Shown: positions 1-6,199, numbered from the stretch's first letter. The stretch is DNA of 17,319 nt from UBA5004 sp038061835 (GCA_038061835.1 JBBTYJ010000020.1:1-17319); one strand, 5' to 3'. Notes: a model not told the origin generated them from the letters alone. Made by a program: numbers and translations.

Positions 1-70
1 CCCTATCGTCTATCGGTTAGGACACAAGCTTTTCAAGCTTGGAAGCCGGGTTCGACTCCCGGTAGGGTCA
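1..70 (+). tRNA. tRNA-Glu (anticodon TTC), 5' end truncated by 2 nt
   Basis: A tRNA cloverleaf is readable. The acceptor 5' strand is CCCTA (two bases, probably GA, lie before the window) and pairs with TAGGGTC near the 3' end. The D arm is GTCT/AGGAC. The anticodon stem CAAGC/GCTTG encloses the loop TTTTCAA, giving anticodon TTC, so glutamate. The T arm is CCGGG TTCGACT CCCGG. Base 70 is the discriminator A, and CCA is not encoded. The last 14 bases of the tRNA plus base 71 are repeated exactly at 487-501, which suggests that the 3' end served as an integration target. Confidence 0.95.
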
Positions 71-105
71 TCGCGTCAAACGCGATGTAGGACGTTCGAC
101 GTCCT
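69..105. repeat. Twin perfect hairpins directly after tRNA-Glu
   Basis: Two perfect 7-bp stem-loops lie one base apart. CATCGCG/CGCGATG (69-75/81-87) has a 5-base loop, and AGGACGT/ACGTCCT (89-95/99-105) has a 3-base loop. The first starts inside the last two bases of the tRNA. No T tract follows, so a classical terminator is unlikely. They sit at the left boundary of the tRNA-bounded unit and could be recombination or nuclease recognition structures, RNA-processing signals, or part of a dispersed repeat. The pairing is directly visible; the role is unknown. Confidence 0.7.
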
Positions 106-122
106 CATTGTCAGAAACGTCT

Positions 123-377
123 ATGAATTACGTATACATTTTACGGTGTGGTAAAGATGACGGATTTTATATTGGGTATACAAAAGATTTAAAGAAAAGA
201 TTTGAACAACATGCAAAAGGCCACTCTACAGCTACTAAATATCGTCTGCCAGTAAAATTAGTGTACTATGAAGCATTTATAAATAATGCTGATGCAAGAG
301 CTAGAGAAGAATATTTAAAGAGTGGTTATGGTAGAACCCAACTAAAAAATATACTTAAAAATTTTCTAGGAACTTAA
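123..377 (+). CDS. Small GIY-YIG domain endonuclease (UPF0213/URI-like)
   Basis: An 84-residue protein made of a single GIY-YIG nuclease domain. The YVY element is at residues 3-5 and YIG at 16-18, followed by the conserved arginine region KKRFEQH (24-30) and the REEYLKSG segment (61-68) expected to supply the metal-binding glutamate. This family cleaves DNA using one metal ion. Stand-alone domains of this size are common in candidate-phyla genomes and their biological role is mostly unknown. The ATG at 123 is preferred over the in-frame TTG at 108 because family members start with a short Met-x-Tyr-Val-Tyr segment. No Shine-Dalgarno sequence is visible, and the gene may be read from the tRNA promoter. 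It lies between the tRNA 3' end and its downstream copy, hinting at a homing-type role. Confidence 0.85.
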   Translation: MNYVYILRCGKDDGFYIGYTKDLKKRFEQHAKGHSTATKYRLPVKLVYYEAFINNADARAREEYLKSGYGRTQLKNILKNFLGT

Positions 378-409
378 AACAAATTATTGTGATTCATGTA
401 GATCTGAAT

Positions 410-440
410 GCCTGATTGCCGAAACCTCGGCGTAGGCGGA
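410..440. repeat. GC-rich palindromic repeat, copy in the GIY-YIG tail
   Basis: This 31-base stretch aligns without gaps to 17132-17162 inside rnpB, with 23 of 31 positions identical by my count. Both carry GCCTG, then GCCGAAAC, then GTAGGCGG. The arms TTGCC/GGCGG pair if G-T wobbles are allowed. It is much more GC-rich than its surroundings. I infer it is a degenerate member of the dispersed palindrome family also seen in lepA and valS. Confidence 0.55.
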
Positions 441-486
441 GCATACATATTAAAAATTCTGTAAAGATCGACAAGTGTACTCACGG

Positions 487-501
487 TCCCGGTAGGGTCA
501 T
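487..501 (+). repeat. Direct repeat of tRNA-Glu 3' end (att-like site)
   Basis: TCCCGGTAGGGTCAT is identical to 57-71, covering the T-stem 3' strand, acceptor 3' strand, discriminator and one base beyond. The bases before it (tcacgg) do not match the tRNA, so only the 3' fragment is present and it cannot form a second tRNA. Confidence 0.8.
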
Positions 502-560
502 AGTAGTATTTCCCTTTATTTTTTACGGTATTTTAATTTGGTAAATAATATGTTCCGAAA

Positions 561-569
561 TGATATACT
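561..569 (+). promoter_or_regulatory. Extended -10 promoter of the HIT gene (leaderless)
   Basis: TGaTATACT is an extended -10 element (TGnTATAAT type) ending 6 bases before the ATG at 576. This places transcription start at or next to the start codon. No convincing -35 box is seen at the normal spacing, which is acceptable for extended -10 promoters. No Shine-Dalgarno sequence precedes the ATG. Confidence 0.55.
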
Positions 570-575
570 TTTGGT

Positions 576-1010
576 ATGAAAAAATGCGTCTACTGTACGA
601 GATCTGAGATAAGGGCTAGAACAATCATTAAGAATAAATTAGCTTTTGCTTTTCCAACATATATACCGATTACTCCAGGTCATACTCTTATCTGTCCAAT
701 TCGTTGCGTAGCAACTGTAGATAAATTAACAAGGAATGAATTGTTGGCTATCTTTGATTTAGTAAAGAAACTCAATCCAGCACTTAGTGAAGCTTTTAAT
801 ACTGATGGTTTCAATTATGCTTGGAATGAGGGGGATTCTGCGGGGCAAGATGTACCTCATTATCATTTGCATATGGTTCCAAGAAAAAAAGGAGATACCG
901 GTATATATGAATATGAACCGCGAAAATTCTTATACAGACCTGGTTCTCGCGAGAAAACACCTGAAGATGAACTCAAAAAAATAGTTGAACGTATACGGAA
1001 GTTTCTATAA
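576..1010 (+). CDS. HIT family protein (nucleotide hydrolase/transferase)
   Basis: A 144-residue histidine-triad protein. The catalytic motif H95-Y-H97-L-H99-M-V is intact and preceded by the family's N-x-G-x-x-AGQ-x-V block (84-93). An N-terminal C4-x-x-C7 pair suggests the zinc-binding HIT subgroup. Family members hydrolyse or transfer nucleotidyl groups from substrates such as adenosine phosphoramidate or dinucleoside polyphosphates through a nucleotidyl-histidine intermediate in the cytoplasm. The exact substrate cannot be assigned from sequence. The region around 24-45 (AFPTYIPITPGHTLICP) is the usual strand pair before the active site. The gene stands alone with its own promoter and is not tightly coupled to the next gene, 160 bases away. 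Confidence 0.92.
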   Translation: MKKCVYCTRSEIRARTIIKNKLAFAFPTYIPITPGHTLICPIRCVATVDKLTRNELLAIFDLVKKLNPALSEAFNTDGFNYAWNEGDSAGQDVPHYHLHMVPRKKGDTGIYEYEPRKFLYRPGSREKTPEDELKKIVERIRKFL

Positions 1011-1031
1011 TGCGATAAAACAGATTTAAAA

Positions 1032-1073
1032 TATTGATAAATTAATTCCGTGAACGTTACAGGCGTATCAATA
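1032..1073. repeat. 8-bp inverted repeat downstream of the HIT gene
   Basis: TATTGATA (1032-1039) and TATCAATA (1066-1073) are perfectly complementary and separated by 26 bases. It could be an operator or a weak RNA stem. No T tract follows. The role is unknown. Confidence 0.3.
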
Positions 1074-1099
1074 ATCTCATTTAAATAAACTTAAACACT

Positions 1100-1127
1100 T
1101 AACTTTTGTGAACGAAAGTGCTATGTT
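1100..1127 (+). promoter_or_regulatory. Possible promoter of the 60-aa membrane protein
   Basis: A TTAACT -35-like box (1100-1105) and a TATGTT -10-like box (1122-1127) are separated by 16 bases. Transcription would start about 35 bases before the ATG at 1170, leaving room for the strong ribosome binding site. Both boxes match the consensus at four of six positions, so this is tentative. Confidence 0.35.
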
Positions 1128-1159
1128 AGTGTCAGAATAGTTATTTTTTCACATTTCAC

Positions 1160-1165
1160 AGGAGG
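1160..1165 (+). promoter_or_regulatory. Strong Shine-Dalgarno site AGGAGG
   Basis: A full AGGAGG lies 4 bases before the ATG at 1170. This is unusual in the window, where most genes have no ribosome binding site, and it supports the small downstream ORF as a real, well-translated gene. Confidence 0.8.
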
Positions 1166-1169
1166 AAAC

Positions 1170-1352
1170 ATGAACGCAATTATTCTGTTATGGGCCATAA
1201 TTGGAATTCCATTCCTTGGGGTCATCGTGTATACCGCATATCAAAATAAGTGGTTTTTGGCTATTTTAGCCCTAGTTTCCATGGGTATCTGTGCGTTATG
1301 CGCAATTTTACACAATAAGATTTACCAACGGAGCGGACGATTCTGGCCATAG
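1170..1352 (+). CDS. Small membrane protein, 60 aa, function unknown
   Basis: The protein is almost entirely hydrophobic, with two predicted transmembrane helices (about residues 3-22 and 28-48) and a short basic tail ending HNKIYQRSGRFWP. The perfect AGGAGG upstream and the terminator just downstream frame it as an independent, well-expressed transcription unit. The layout resembles phospholipase-D-nuclease N-terminal-like and other small two-helix membrane proteins, but I do not recognise a specific family. The topology is probably both ends on the cytoplasmic side, with the positive tail inside. No partner gene is evident. Confidence 0.75.
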   Translation: MNAIILLWAIIGIPFLGVIVYTAYQNKWFLAILALVSMGICALCAILHNKIYQRSGRFWP

Positions 1353-1379
1353 GCCGGCGCTTCTACTTCTCTGCCCTCG

Positions 1380-1411
1380 GCGGACCCTATTTGCCGGGGG
1401 TTCGCTTTTTT
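1380..1411 (+). terminator. Rho-independent terminator
   Basis: The arms GCGGACCC (1380-1387) and GGGTTCGC (1398-1405) pair over 8 positions with one G-T wobble and are followed by six T residues. It ends the 60-aa membrane protein transcript, 28 bases after its stop codon and before the tsaD promoter. Confidence 0.8.
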
Positions 1412-1423
1412 AAAAATTTTAAA

Positions 1424-1452
1424 ATGACTGCTTCACATTTCTTTGCTAGTAT
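1424..1452 (+). promoter_or_regulatory. tsaD promoter, leaderless arrangement
   Basis: A -35-like ATGACT (1424-1429), a 17-base spacer and an extended -10 TGcTAGTAT (1444-1452) end 6 bases before the tsaD ATG at 1459. The predicted transcript starts at the start codon. There is no Shine-Dalgarno sequence. Confidence 0.55.
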
Positions 1453-1458
1453 CTCTCT

Positions 1459-2529
1459 ATGAAAATTTTAGCCATTGAAACCTCGTGCGACGAAACGGCT
1501 ATTACCCTGCTTAATATAAACGGCGCATTGGAACGACCGGATATTAAGATATTAGGTAACACTCTCTTATCTCAAGTGGCTATCCATCAACAATACGGGG
1601 GTGTTTACCCTAATTTAGCTAAAAGAGAACATGAGAAGAATCTACCCTCTTTACTTGAACAAACTCTCAAAGAAGCCGGTATGAATGATGAACATCCGAA
1701 TATAGACATCATTGCAGTCACTAACGGTCCCGGCCTAGAACCGGCTCTTTGGACGGGTATCAATTTCGCGACAGAACTTGGTAAAAAATGGAATAAACCG
1801 GTTGTGCCTGTTAATCACATGGAGGGACACCTCTTCTCCGTCTTATACAACATGTTAGAAACCGAGTGTTTAACATTGCCGGGCTTAGCCCTACTTATCT
1901 CCGGAGGACATACCGAGCTGGTATATATCAAAGATTTTGGAAATTATAAAATCATCGGTCGAACACGAGATGACGCCGTCGGTGAAGCTTTTGACAAGAC
2001 AGCGCGAATGCTTGGACTTCCTTATCCTGGCGGACCGGAAATATCTCGGCTAGCCGAGAATGCAAGAAAACGAAGTCCTAAGGACATAATTAGACTTCCG
2101 AGACCAATGATACACTCAAAAGACTTAGATTTTTCTTTCTCGGGCCTGAAAACAGCGGTACTTTATAGAATTAGGCTAGAGAAAACGATGAATAATAAAT
2201 TCAAAGAAGATATGGCCAGAGCATTTGAAGATGCAGCGATTGAGGTGCTCGTAGTAAAGACCCGCAGGGCTCTATTTGAACTAGGAAACAAGATAAAAAC
2301 CCTAATCGTGGCCGGTGGGGTTTCGGCAAATATTCCCCTCTCACGAGAACTTAAAAAGACCACGGACAGGTTTCCTAATATTACCCTTCGGATACCGGCC
2401 AAACTTCTAACCACGGACAATGCCATTATGATAGGTATTGCCGCCTTTATACAGATAAGAAAGAAACCGAAAATCCTGAGTAAAAAGAAGCCAATAATCG
2501 CCTCCGGCAATCTCTCATTTACTTCGTAG
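1459..2529 (+). CDS. tsaD: tRNA N6-adenosine threonylcarbamoyltransferase TsaD
   Basis: This is the catalytic subunit for transfer of threonylcarbamoyl to A37 of ANN-decoding tRNAs (t6A), acting with TsaB, TsaE and TsaC products encoded elsewhere. The 356-residue length is normal. The family start MKILAIETSCDET is present. The metal ligands H120 and H124 (NHMEGH) and D320 (TTDN) are intact. ISGGHTEL (148-154), GEAFDKTARMLGL (175-187), GGPEI (191-195) and FSFSGLKTA (225-233) are also conserved, as is GGVSAN (286-291). The N-terminal region has a small extra loop around residues 23-33. The gene has its own leaderless promoter. Its last 11 bases overlap the convergent surface-protein gene, so the two mRNAs share complementary 3' ends. 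Confidence 0.97.
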   Translation: MKILAIETSCDETAITLLNINGALERPDIKILGNTLLSQVAIHQQYGGVYPNLAKREHEKNLPSLLEQTLKEAGMNDEHPNIDIIAVTNGPGLEPALWTGINFATELGKKWNKPVVPVNHMEGHLFSVLYNMLETECLTLPGLALLISGGHTELVYIKDFGNYKIIGRTRDDAVGEAFDKTARMLGLPYPGGPEISRLAENARKRSPKDIIRLPRPMIHSKDLDFSFSGLKTAVLYRIRLEKTMNNKFKEDMARAFEDAAIEVLVVKTRRALFELGNKIKTLIVAGGVSANIPLSRELKKTTDRFPNITLRIPAKLLTTDNAIMIGIAAFIQIRKKPKILSKKKPIIASGNLSFTS

Positions 2530-5443
2530 GATCAACAGCAGTCTTTTGAACATTGCCTGTGTCCTTTTTATCCCCCTTCGGGATTAATGGAGGTAAAATC
2601 ATCACTGTTTCCGTCTCCAGCTGAGCATTTTTCCAAAGAGATTTTATACGCAGAGAAGCAACCAGATACCAGGATTTGATAGAAGCCCTTATTGAATTAT
2701 GTCTAGAGTAAGTTAATGTCCAAATCAATGAAACTATGAGAGCTAAAATCAGAGGCGAGATAACACACCACAACTCCATTAGATAAGCAGTTGCGATAGC
2801 AAGAACTATGCCTATATCAATGGTAATCCACTTAGTAAGGAATCTTTTTAGAGCGTTACTGGGGACATCCTCATAAAGGACACTCTTTAAGACATTTCCT
2901 AAGATATAAAGGACAATTAATATCAGTATGAATTCATAGAGACATTTGATAGTCTCGAATAAACTACCCGGTAAGGCAAATATTGAGGATGCTAGATTGA
3001 GGAAGTTTTGTCCTTGAGGAGGACTAGTTTCGCCAACTTTGCCTACTATGGGCGGTAGAAATGGCGTAGTAGTTGACTCTTGTTCGTTTCCATCATTTCT
3101 TGATCCAACAGTATCAGAAGGAAGATCAATGTCTCTGCCTTGTAGTCTTAAACTCTCAAGTAGTGCCTTAAACGCAACAATTTCATTCAATTGTGATTGA
3201 TTGAGCGGGAAGATTCTTCGGCAATATATTTCGTTGATCTTTTTGAGAGTCAGAATATATACATATCCGGTTGAACTTGTATGTCCCCATGGTTCCAAAA
3301 TATCGCTGAAATATTTCATTTGAAATGCCGAAACAGCATCGAAAGTGGCTTGGTCAAAGACACCCGTCAAAGCCACTTCGCTATGTCCTTCAAAATTTCT
3401 CAAAAAGCCTTGCAACTTCAAAACCTCTATCGGATCATTATTAAAATCAATACGCATATAATCACGTAGATAGAAACACGTAGCCTCTGTTACCACGTTA
3501 GACGCGGGAGATCTGGAAGAACTGCTCCCTCCGCCACTGCGGCTACTTCCTCCTCCACCACCGCCACAATTTTCTGTGCAAACTTGGACACCATTAACAA
3601 CAACGTTTACGCTAGAAGTATTGTCAGTAGGAAGGGGATCGGTTTGAGTTCCAGATACAACCGCGGTATTAGTTATCGTTGCGCCTTCATTTCCATTTTT
3701 TATTGTGGCAATGAGAGTAAGTTCTGTAGAAGAACCGTTTGTTAAATTACCGATTGTCCATATTTTTGTTGTTGTGGAATAACTTCCTACAGTAGATGTC
3801 GCAGAAACAAAATCTAGCCCACTCGGTAATGTATCCGTTAAAGTTATACCTGTGGCATTGTCAGGTCCATTGTTCACTACCGTAACGGTGTAAGTTACAG
3901 AATCTCCAACATTCGCGGTGGACTTATTCGAAGTTTTGATAACTGAAAGATTGGCAGAGGGGTTATTGCCACAGTTAGAAGTGCATCCTGCATTCACCGC
4001 CACATTGACCGTGGAAGTATTGTTTTCTGGTGTTGGGTCAGTTTGGTTGCCAGTTGTAATGGCAGTGTTAGGGATAGTTTGTCCTTCAAGACCAGTCTTC
4101 ACTGTAGCGACAAGTGTTAGAACGGAAGAGGAAGCGTTGCGCAATTCTCCGATTGTCCAAATACTGGTCGAGGTGGAGTAACTACCAATGATGGTAGAAG
4201 CGGAAACAAAATTCAGGCCGGAATTTAAAATGTCCGTCACGGTCACTCCGGTTGCTTTGTCCGGTCCGTTGTTCACTACCGTAACGGTGTAAGTTACAGA
4301 ATCTCCAACATTCGCGGTGGACTTGTTCGAAGTTTTGATAACAGAGAGGTTAGTAATTTTTTCCGGATCAGCCGTTCGAACATTAAATCCTATGCAGTCA
4401 TACGTCTTGCCCGTCTCCACAGGATTAATCCAATCATAGTTGTCGTAATTTAGAACATCATTATGACAGTAGAGTTCTGCAGAAACATCTTGTGTGGTGT
4501 TAGCACCGGTAAATGGAATGTAACCGTTTACAAATTGCTCGCGTACCCATATCAGCGCTCCCGCGGGAACGGTCGTGGATGATGTAAAAGAAGTCCATGG
4601 CGTACCGGCCGCTCCAATTTGGTCACCAGGATTTGCTGTATTGTTCGGAGCCCATTCAAAAGTCCATGGTTCAATATGACAAGTGGGATGTTCCGCTAAA
4701 AAAATACTAGCCGTGACAGAAGTTATGTTTGGACCGCCTGTTCCCCAATTGGGAAGTAAATTTTCTGAAGGACAAACAATCTTGATTGCATTGACCGTTG
4801 CAGTAGCTGGTGGTGGAGGTGGTGGTGGAGGAGGTGGAGGAGGTGGAGGCAATGAAGGATCTACAACAATATCCTTTCGACATACTTGTCCGAAAAATTT
4901 TACACCACTCTCCACCATTTGCCAATTAAATGGATATGTTCCGGCGACAGTTGGCGCAGTAGCGGTAAAACTAAACGTCACCGATTCTCCGGCATTTATC
5001 GGTTCAAACGGCAGACTCACATTATTTAAACCCCAGCGAGTGTTGTGTGGAGGCTTACGAGACGCAAGTTTGTGCGGCGTGGCATCGTTGGTCCAAGGTT
5101 TAGTGCCAGAATTTAGCATAGTTACCGAAGCCAAGAAATTTTCGCCGACAATCACCGTATTGGGGGCGTTAATGTTGAGACACGTTGCTTTATTTGTTAG
5201 AGGTATTTCTCCGTCATCGCCCCCATCACCACCGCCATCACCATCGCCACCACCATCACCATCGCCACCATCACCACCATCGCCCCCATCACCACCACCG
5301 TCGCCGTCGTCGTCAGCATAAACATGAGCAACACCATGAGAAATATCAGAAATAAGATTTGTGTGATAATACGCAGCAAAACTACGCACAGACACAAAAA
5401 GCATCAGTAAGGATAGGAATGTGATTGTATAAAATTTTTGCAT
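2519..5443 (-). CDS. Large surface protein: signal peptide, FW-like Ig domain, two DUF11 repeats, PG-binding-like domain, C-terminal membrane segments
   Basis: A 974-residue secreted, membrane-anchored protein. Residues 1-24 form a signal peptide. Residues 44-78 are an Asp/Gly-only tract. About 85-190 is a tryptophan-containing NBR1-like (FW) Ig fold. A 14-proline tract follows (199-212), then an unassigned domain rich in Trp and Cys (about 217-355). Two DUF11 repeats span about 365-490 and 498-623, then a Gly/Ser linker. Residues 656-741 resemble a peptidoglycan-binding domain, with the LRDY...LQGFL and TGYVY...IN features common in candidate-phyla surface proteins. Hydrophobic helices at about 835-857 and 873-915 precede a charged tail. 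The ATG at 5443 is chosen because the signal peptide starts there and upstream frame extension would overlap the neighbouring lipoprotein gene. A weak TACAAA -10 lies 6 bases before it. A role in attachment or cell-surface structure is inferred. Confidence 0.88.
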   Translation of the reverse strand: MQKFYTITFLSLLMLFVSVRSFAAYYHTNLISDISHGVAHVYADDDGDGGGDGGDGGDGGDGDGGGDGDGGGDGGDDGEIPLTNKATCLNINAPNTVIVGENFLASVTMLNSGTKPWTNDATPHKLASRKPPHNTRWGLNNVSLPFEPINAGESVTFSFTATAPTVAGTYPFNWQMVESGVKFFGQVCRKDIVVDPSLPPPPPPPPPPPPPPATATVNAIKIVCPSENLLPNWGTGGPNITSVTASIFLAEHPTCHIEPWTFEWAPNNTANPGDQIGAAGTPWTSFTSSTTVPAGALIWVREQFVNGYIPFTGANTTQDVSAELYCHNDVLNYDNYDWINPVETGKTYDCIGFNVRTADPEKITNLSVIKTSNKSTANVGDSVTYTVTVVNNGPDKATGVTVTDILNSGLNFVSASTIIGSYSTSTSIWTIGELRNASSSVLTLVATVKTGLEGQTIPNTAITTGNQTDPTPENNTSTVNVAVNAGCTSNCGNNPSANLSVIKTSNKSTANVGDSVTYTVTVVNNGPDNATGITLTDTLPSGLDFVSATSTVGSYSTTTKIWTIGNLTNGSSTELTLIATIKNGNEGATITNTAVVSGTQTDPLPTDNTSSVNVVVNGVQVCTENCGGGGGGSSRSGGGSSSSRSPASNVVTEATCFYLRDYMRIDFNNDPIEVLKLQGFLRNFEGHSEVALTGVFDQATFDAVSAFQMKYFSDILEPWGHTSSTGYVYILTLKKINEIYCRRIFPLNQSQLNEIVAFKALLESLRLQGRDIDLPSDTVGSRNDGNEQESTTTPFLPPIVGKVGETSPPQGQNFLNLASSIFALPGSLFETIKCLYEFILILIVLYILGNVLKSVLYEDVPSNALKRFLTKWITIDIGIVLAIATAYLMELWCVISPLILALIVSLIWTLTYSRHNSIRASIKSWYLVASLRIKSLWKNAQLETETVMILPPLIPKGDKKDTGNVQKTAVDPTK
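3871..3943 (-). repeat. DUF11 DNA repeat, copy 2
   Basis: This copy matches 4270-4342 at all but one of 73 positions, including a 55-base exact run, at a spacing of 399 bases (133 codons). It encodes the start of each DUF11 module (TSNKSTANVGDSVTYTVT). The remainder of the modules has diverged, so this segment looks recently homogenised. Confidence 0.85.
4270..4342 (-). repeat. DUF11 DNA repeat, copy 1
   Basis: Partner of 3871-3943, nearly identical and in the same frame, 133 codons upstream in the coding direction. Confidence 0.85.
4809..4850 (-). repeat. Triplet repeat encoding 14 prolines
   Basis: A run of GGT/GGA/GGC triplets on the + strand reads as 14 consecutive proline codons in the surface-protein frame. 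It makes a rigid spacer between the FW-like domain and the next domain. Slippage would change linker length in steps of one codon without breaking the frame. Confidence 0.85.
5210..5314 (-). repeat. Low-complexity Asp/Gly triplet tract
   Basis: Thirty-five codons use only GAC/GAT and GGT/GGC/GGG/GGA-type triplets and encode an Asp/Gly segment right after the signal peptide, with many DGDGGG and DGGDGG units. Such acidic tracts can bind calcium, but a canonical calcium-binding repeat is not clear here. Replication slippage could vary its length in frame. Confidence 0.8.
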
Positions 5444-5507
5444 GCGTGTTTTGTAGTTCCTATTTCTGAAACACCTCACGAGAGATGTGTCAGAAAAGAG
5501 AACTGTT

Positions 5508-5532
5508 GGGAGCGTACGGGCAATACGCTCCC
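5508..5532 (-). terminator. Strong hairpin after the lipoprotein gene (possible terminator)
   Basis: GGGAGCGTA (5508-5516) and TACGCTCCC (5524-5532) form a perfect 9-bp stem with a 7-base loop, 24 bases past the lipoprotein stop codon on the - strand. The following bases are only moderately T-rich (AACAGTTCTCTTTTC), so termination may be partial, allowing read-through into the surface-protein gene. Confidence 0.5.
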
Positions 5533-5556
5533 GACAATCGTTAATCGTTGAACGCG

Positions 5557-6126
5557 TTATGGAACGAGACCGTGCACGTTCATCGTGCACCAATCTTTCC
5601 ACTCATCCCCAAAAAGCCAGAGACTGTGTTTGCCTCCCGATTTAATCGGAGATAGGAAGTTCTCCGGCCAAATCGTTTCCACAATCCAATACCGCGGGTC
5701 GTCAGGTAGAACTATGTCACCCATACCATTCACGACAGACGCATCGCCCAGGTCTCGCACAAGATGTGCCGTCTTTGGATCTAGATAGTAAACATGTAAA
5801 AAGAAGTTCACGGGGGCCCTATTTTTCACATGTTTACGTAAATCAGGACCAAGCGTGCGGGAGAAAGCGTCTCCTCTATAGCCGGCCGGGTCAGTTCCAT
5901 ATCGAGTGTTGCGATTCTGTGCTATTACCATCAGTTCCTCTACTCGCCTTTGTAGGTCATAAGGAAGCAACTGAAACGACCATCCATTGATCACCAGTTT
6001 CCACTCCGGACACCTAGGCCCAAGGACTTTCTGTTGCAGTTGCGGTGTCGATACCGTCATACCGCAACTACTAATTAAAGAAACGATTAAGATAGATGCA
6101 ATTATCGCCGCCGCATACTTCCACAT
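5557..6126 (-). CDS. Putative lipoprotein of unknown family
   Basis: The 189-residue precursor begins with a hydrophobic signal (residues 4-18) and a lipobox I-S-S-C21, so the mature protein would be lipid-anchored at Cys21 after signal peptidase II cleavage. The mature part has two more cysteines (C39 in GPRCPEW, and the one in WKDWC near the C terminus) that might form a disulfide. It is rich in Trp and Tyr, with the blocks YGTDPAGYRGDAFS, VNFFLHVYYLDP and YWIVETIWPENF. I recognise no domain. A GAGGTG ribosome site lies 4 bases before the ATG. It sits directly upstream of the surface-protein gene on the same strand, so a joint envelope role is possible. A 7-bp hairpin (5572-5590) lies in its last codons. 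Confidence 0.8.
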   Translation of the reverse strand: MWKYAAAIIASILIVSLISSCGMTVSTPQLQQKVLGPRCPEWKLVINGWSFQLLPYDLQRRVEELMVIAQNRNTRYGTDPAGYRGDAFSRTLGPDLRKHVKNRAPVNFFLHVYYLDPKTAHLVRDLGDASVVNGMGDIVLPDDPRYWIVETIWPENFLSPIKSGGKHSLWLFGDEWKDWCTMNVHGLVP

Positions 6127-6130
6127 GGTT

Positions 6131-6136
6131 CACCTC
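6131..6136 (-). promoter_or_regulatory. Shine-Dalgarno site of the lipoprotein gene
   Basis: GAGGTG lies 4 bases before the ATG (6124-6126) on the - strand and fixes this start. It is one of only two clear ribosome binding sites in the window. Confidence 0.65.
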
Positions 6137-6199
6137 TTTCATTTAGAGCTAGAAGGACATTCTGTGATACAGATTACGCATTTGTGAGAAAAAATCAAC

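Larger units (their letters stand above)
72..501. mobile_element. Putative 430-bp tRNA-Glu-targeted mini-element carrying a GIY-YIG gene
   Basis: The sequence TCCCGGTAGGGTCAT, covering the tRNA-Glu 3' end, occurs at 57-71 and again exactly at 487-501, a spacing of 430 bases. Everything between the copies is the twin hairpin, one GIY-YIG nuclease gene and a short tail with a GC-rich palindrome. This is the usual footprint of site-specific insertion into a tRNA 3' end that regenerates a full tRNA. No integrase is present, so the element would be non-autonomous, dependent on the GIY-YIG protein, or an old deleted island. An alternative is a leftover of a tandem tRNA duplication. Confidence 0.55.

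Noticed and set aside
481..501. Second tRNA-Glu gene
   Set aside because: Only the 3' 14 bases of the tRNA plus one base are present. The upstream sequence has no D or anticodon arm.
1..501. Large integrative island ending at the tRNA
   Set aside because: No integrase or relaxase gene is seen and only 430 bases separate the repeats, so a large island inside this window is not supported.
787..984. Alternative-frame ORF inside the HIT gene
   Set aside because: It is fully contained in a gene with an intact histidine triad and has no start signal of its own.
5210..5314. Repeated short units that could suggest a CRISPR-like array
   Set aside because: The repeats are codon-level triplets encoding Asp/Gly in a clear reading frame. 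There are no spacers of constant length and no cas genes.
4683..5321. Long + strand ORF rich in glycine and serine/proline opposite the surface protein
   Set aside because: It is a shadow of the triplet-repeat tracts of the surface-protein gene on the other strand. It has no start signal and no family resemblance.
5463..5496. Imperfect inverted repeat TTTCTG..ACAC / GTGTCAGAAA upstream of the surface protein
   Set aside because: The stem is bulged and there is no conserved context. It may be an operator, but the evidence is too weak to annotate.
5444..5602. N-terminal extension of the surface protein to 5602
   Set aside because: It would put 53 arginine-rich residues before an evident signal peptide and overlap the lipoprotein gene. 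The ATG at 5443 is far better.
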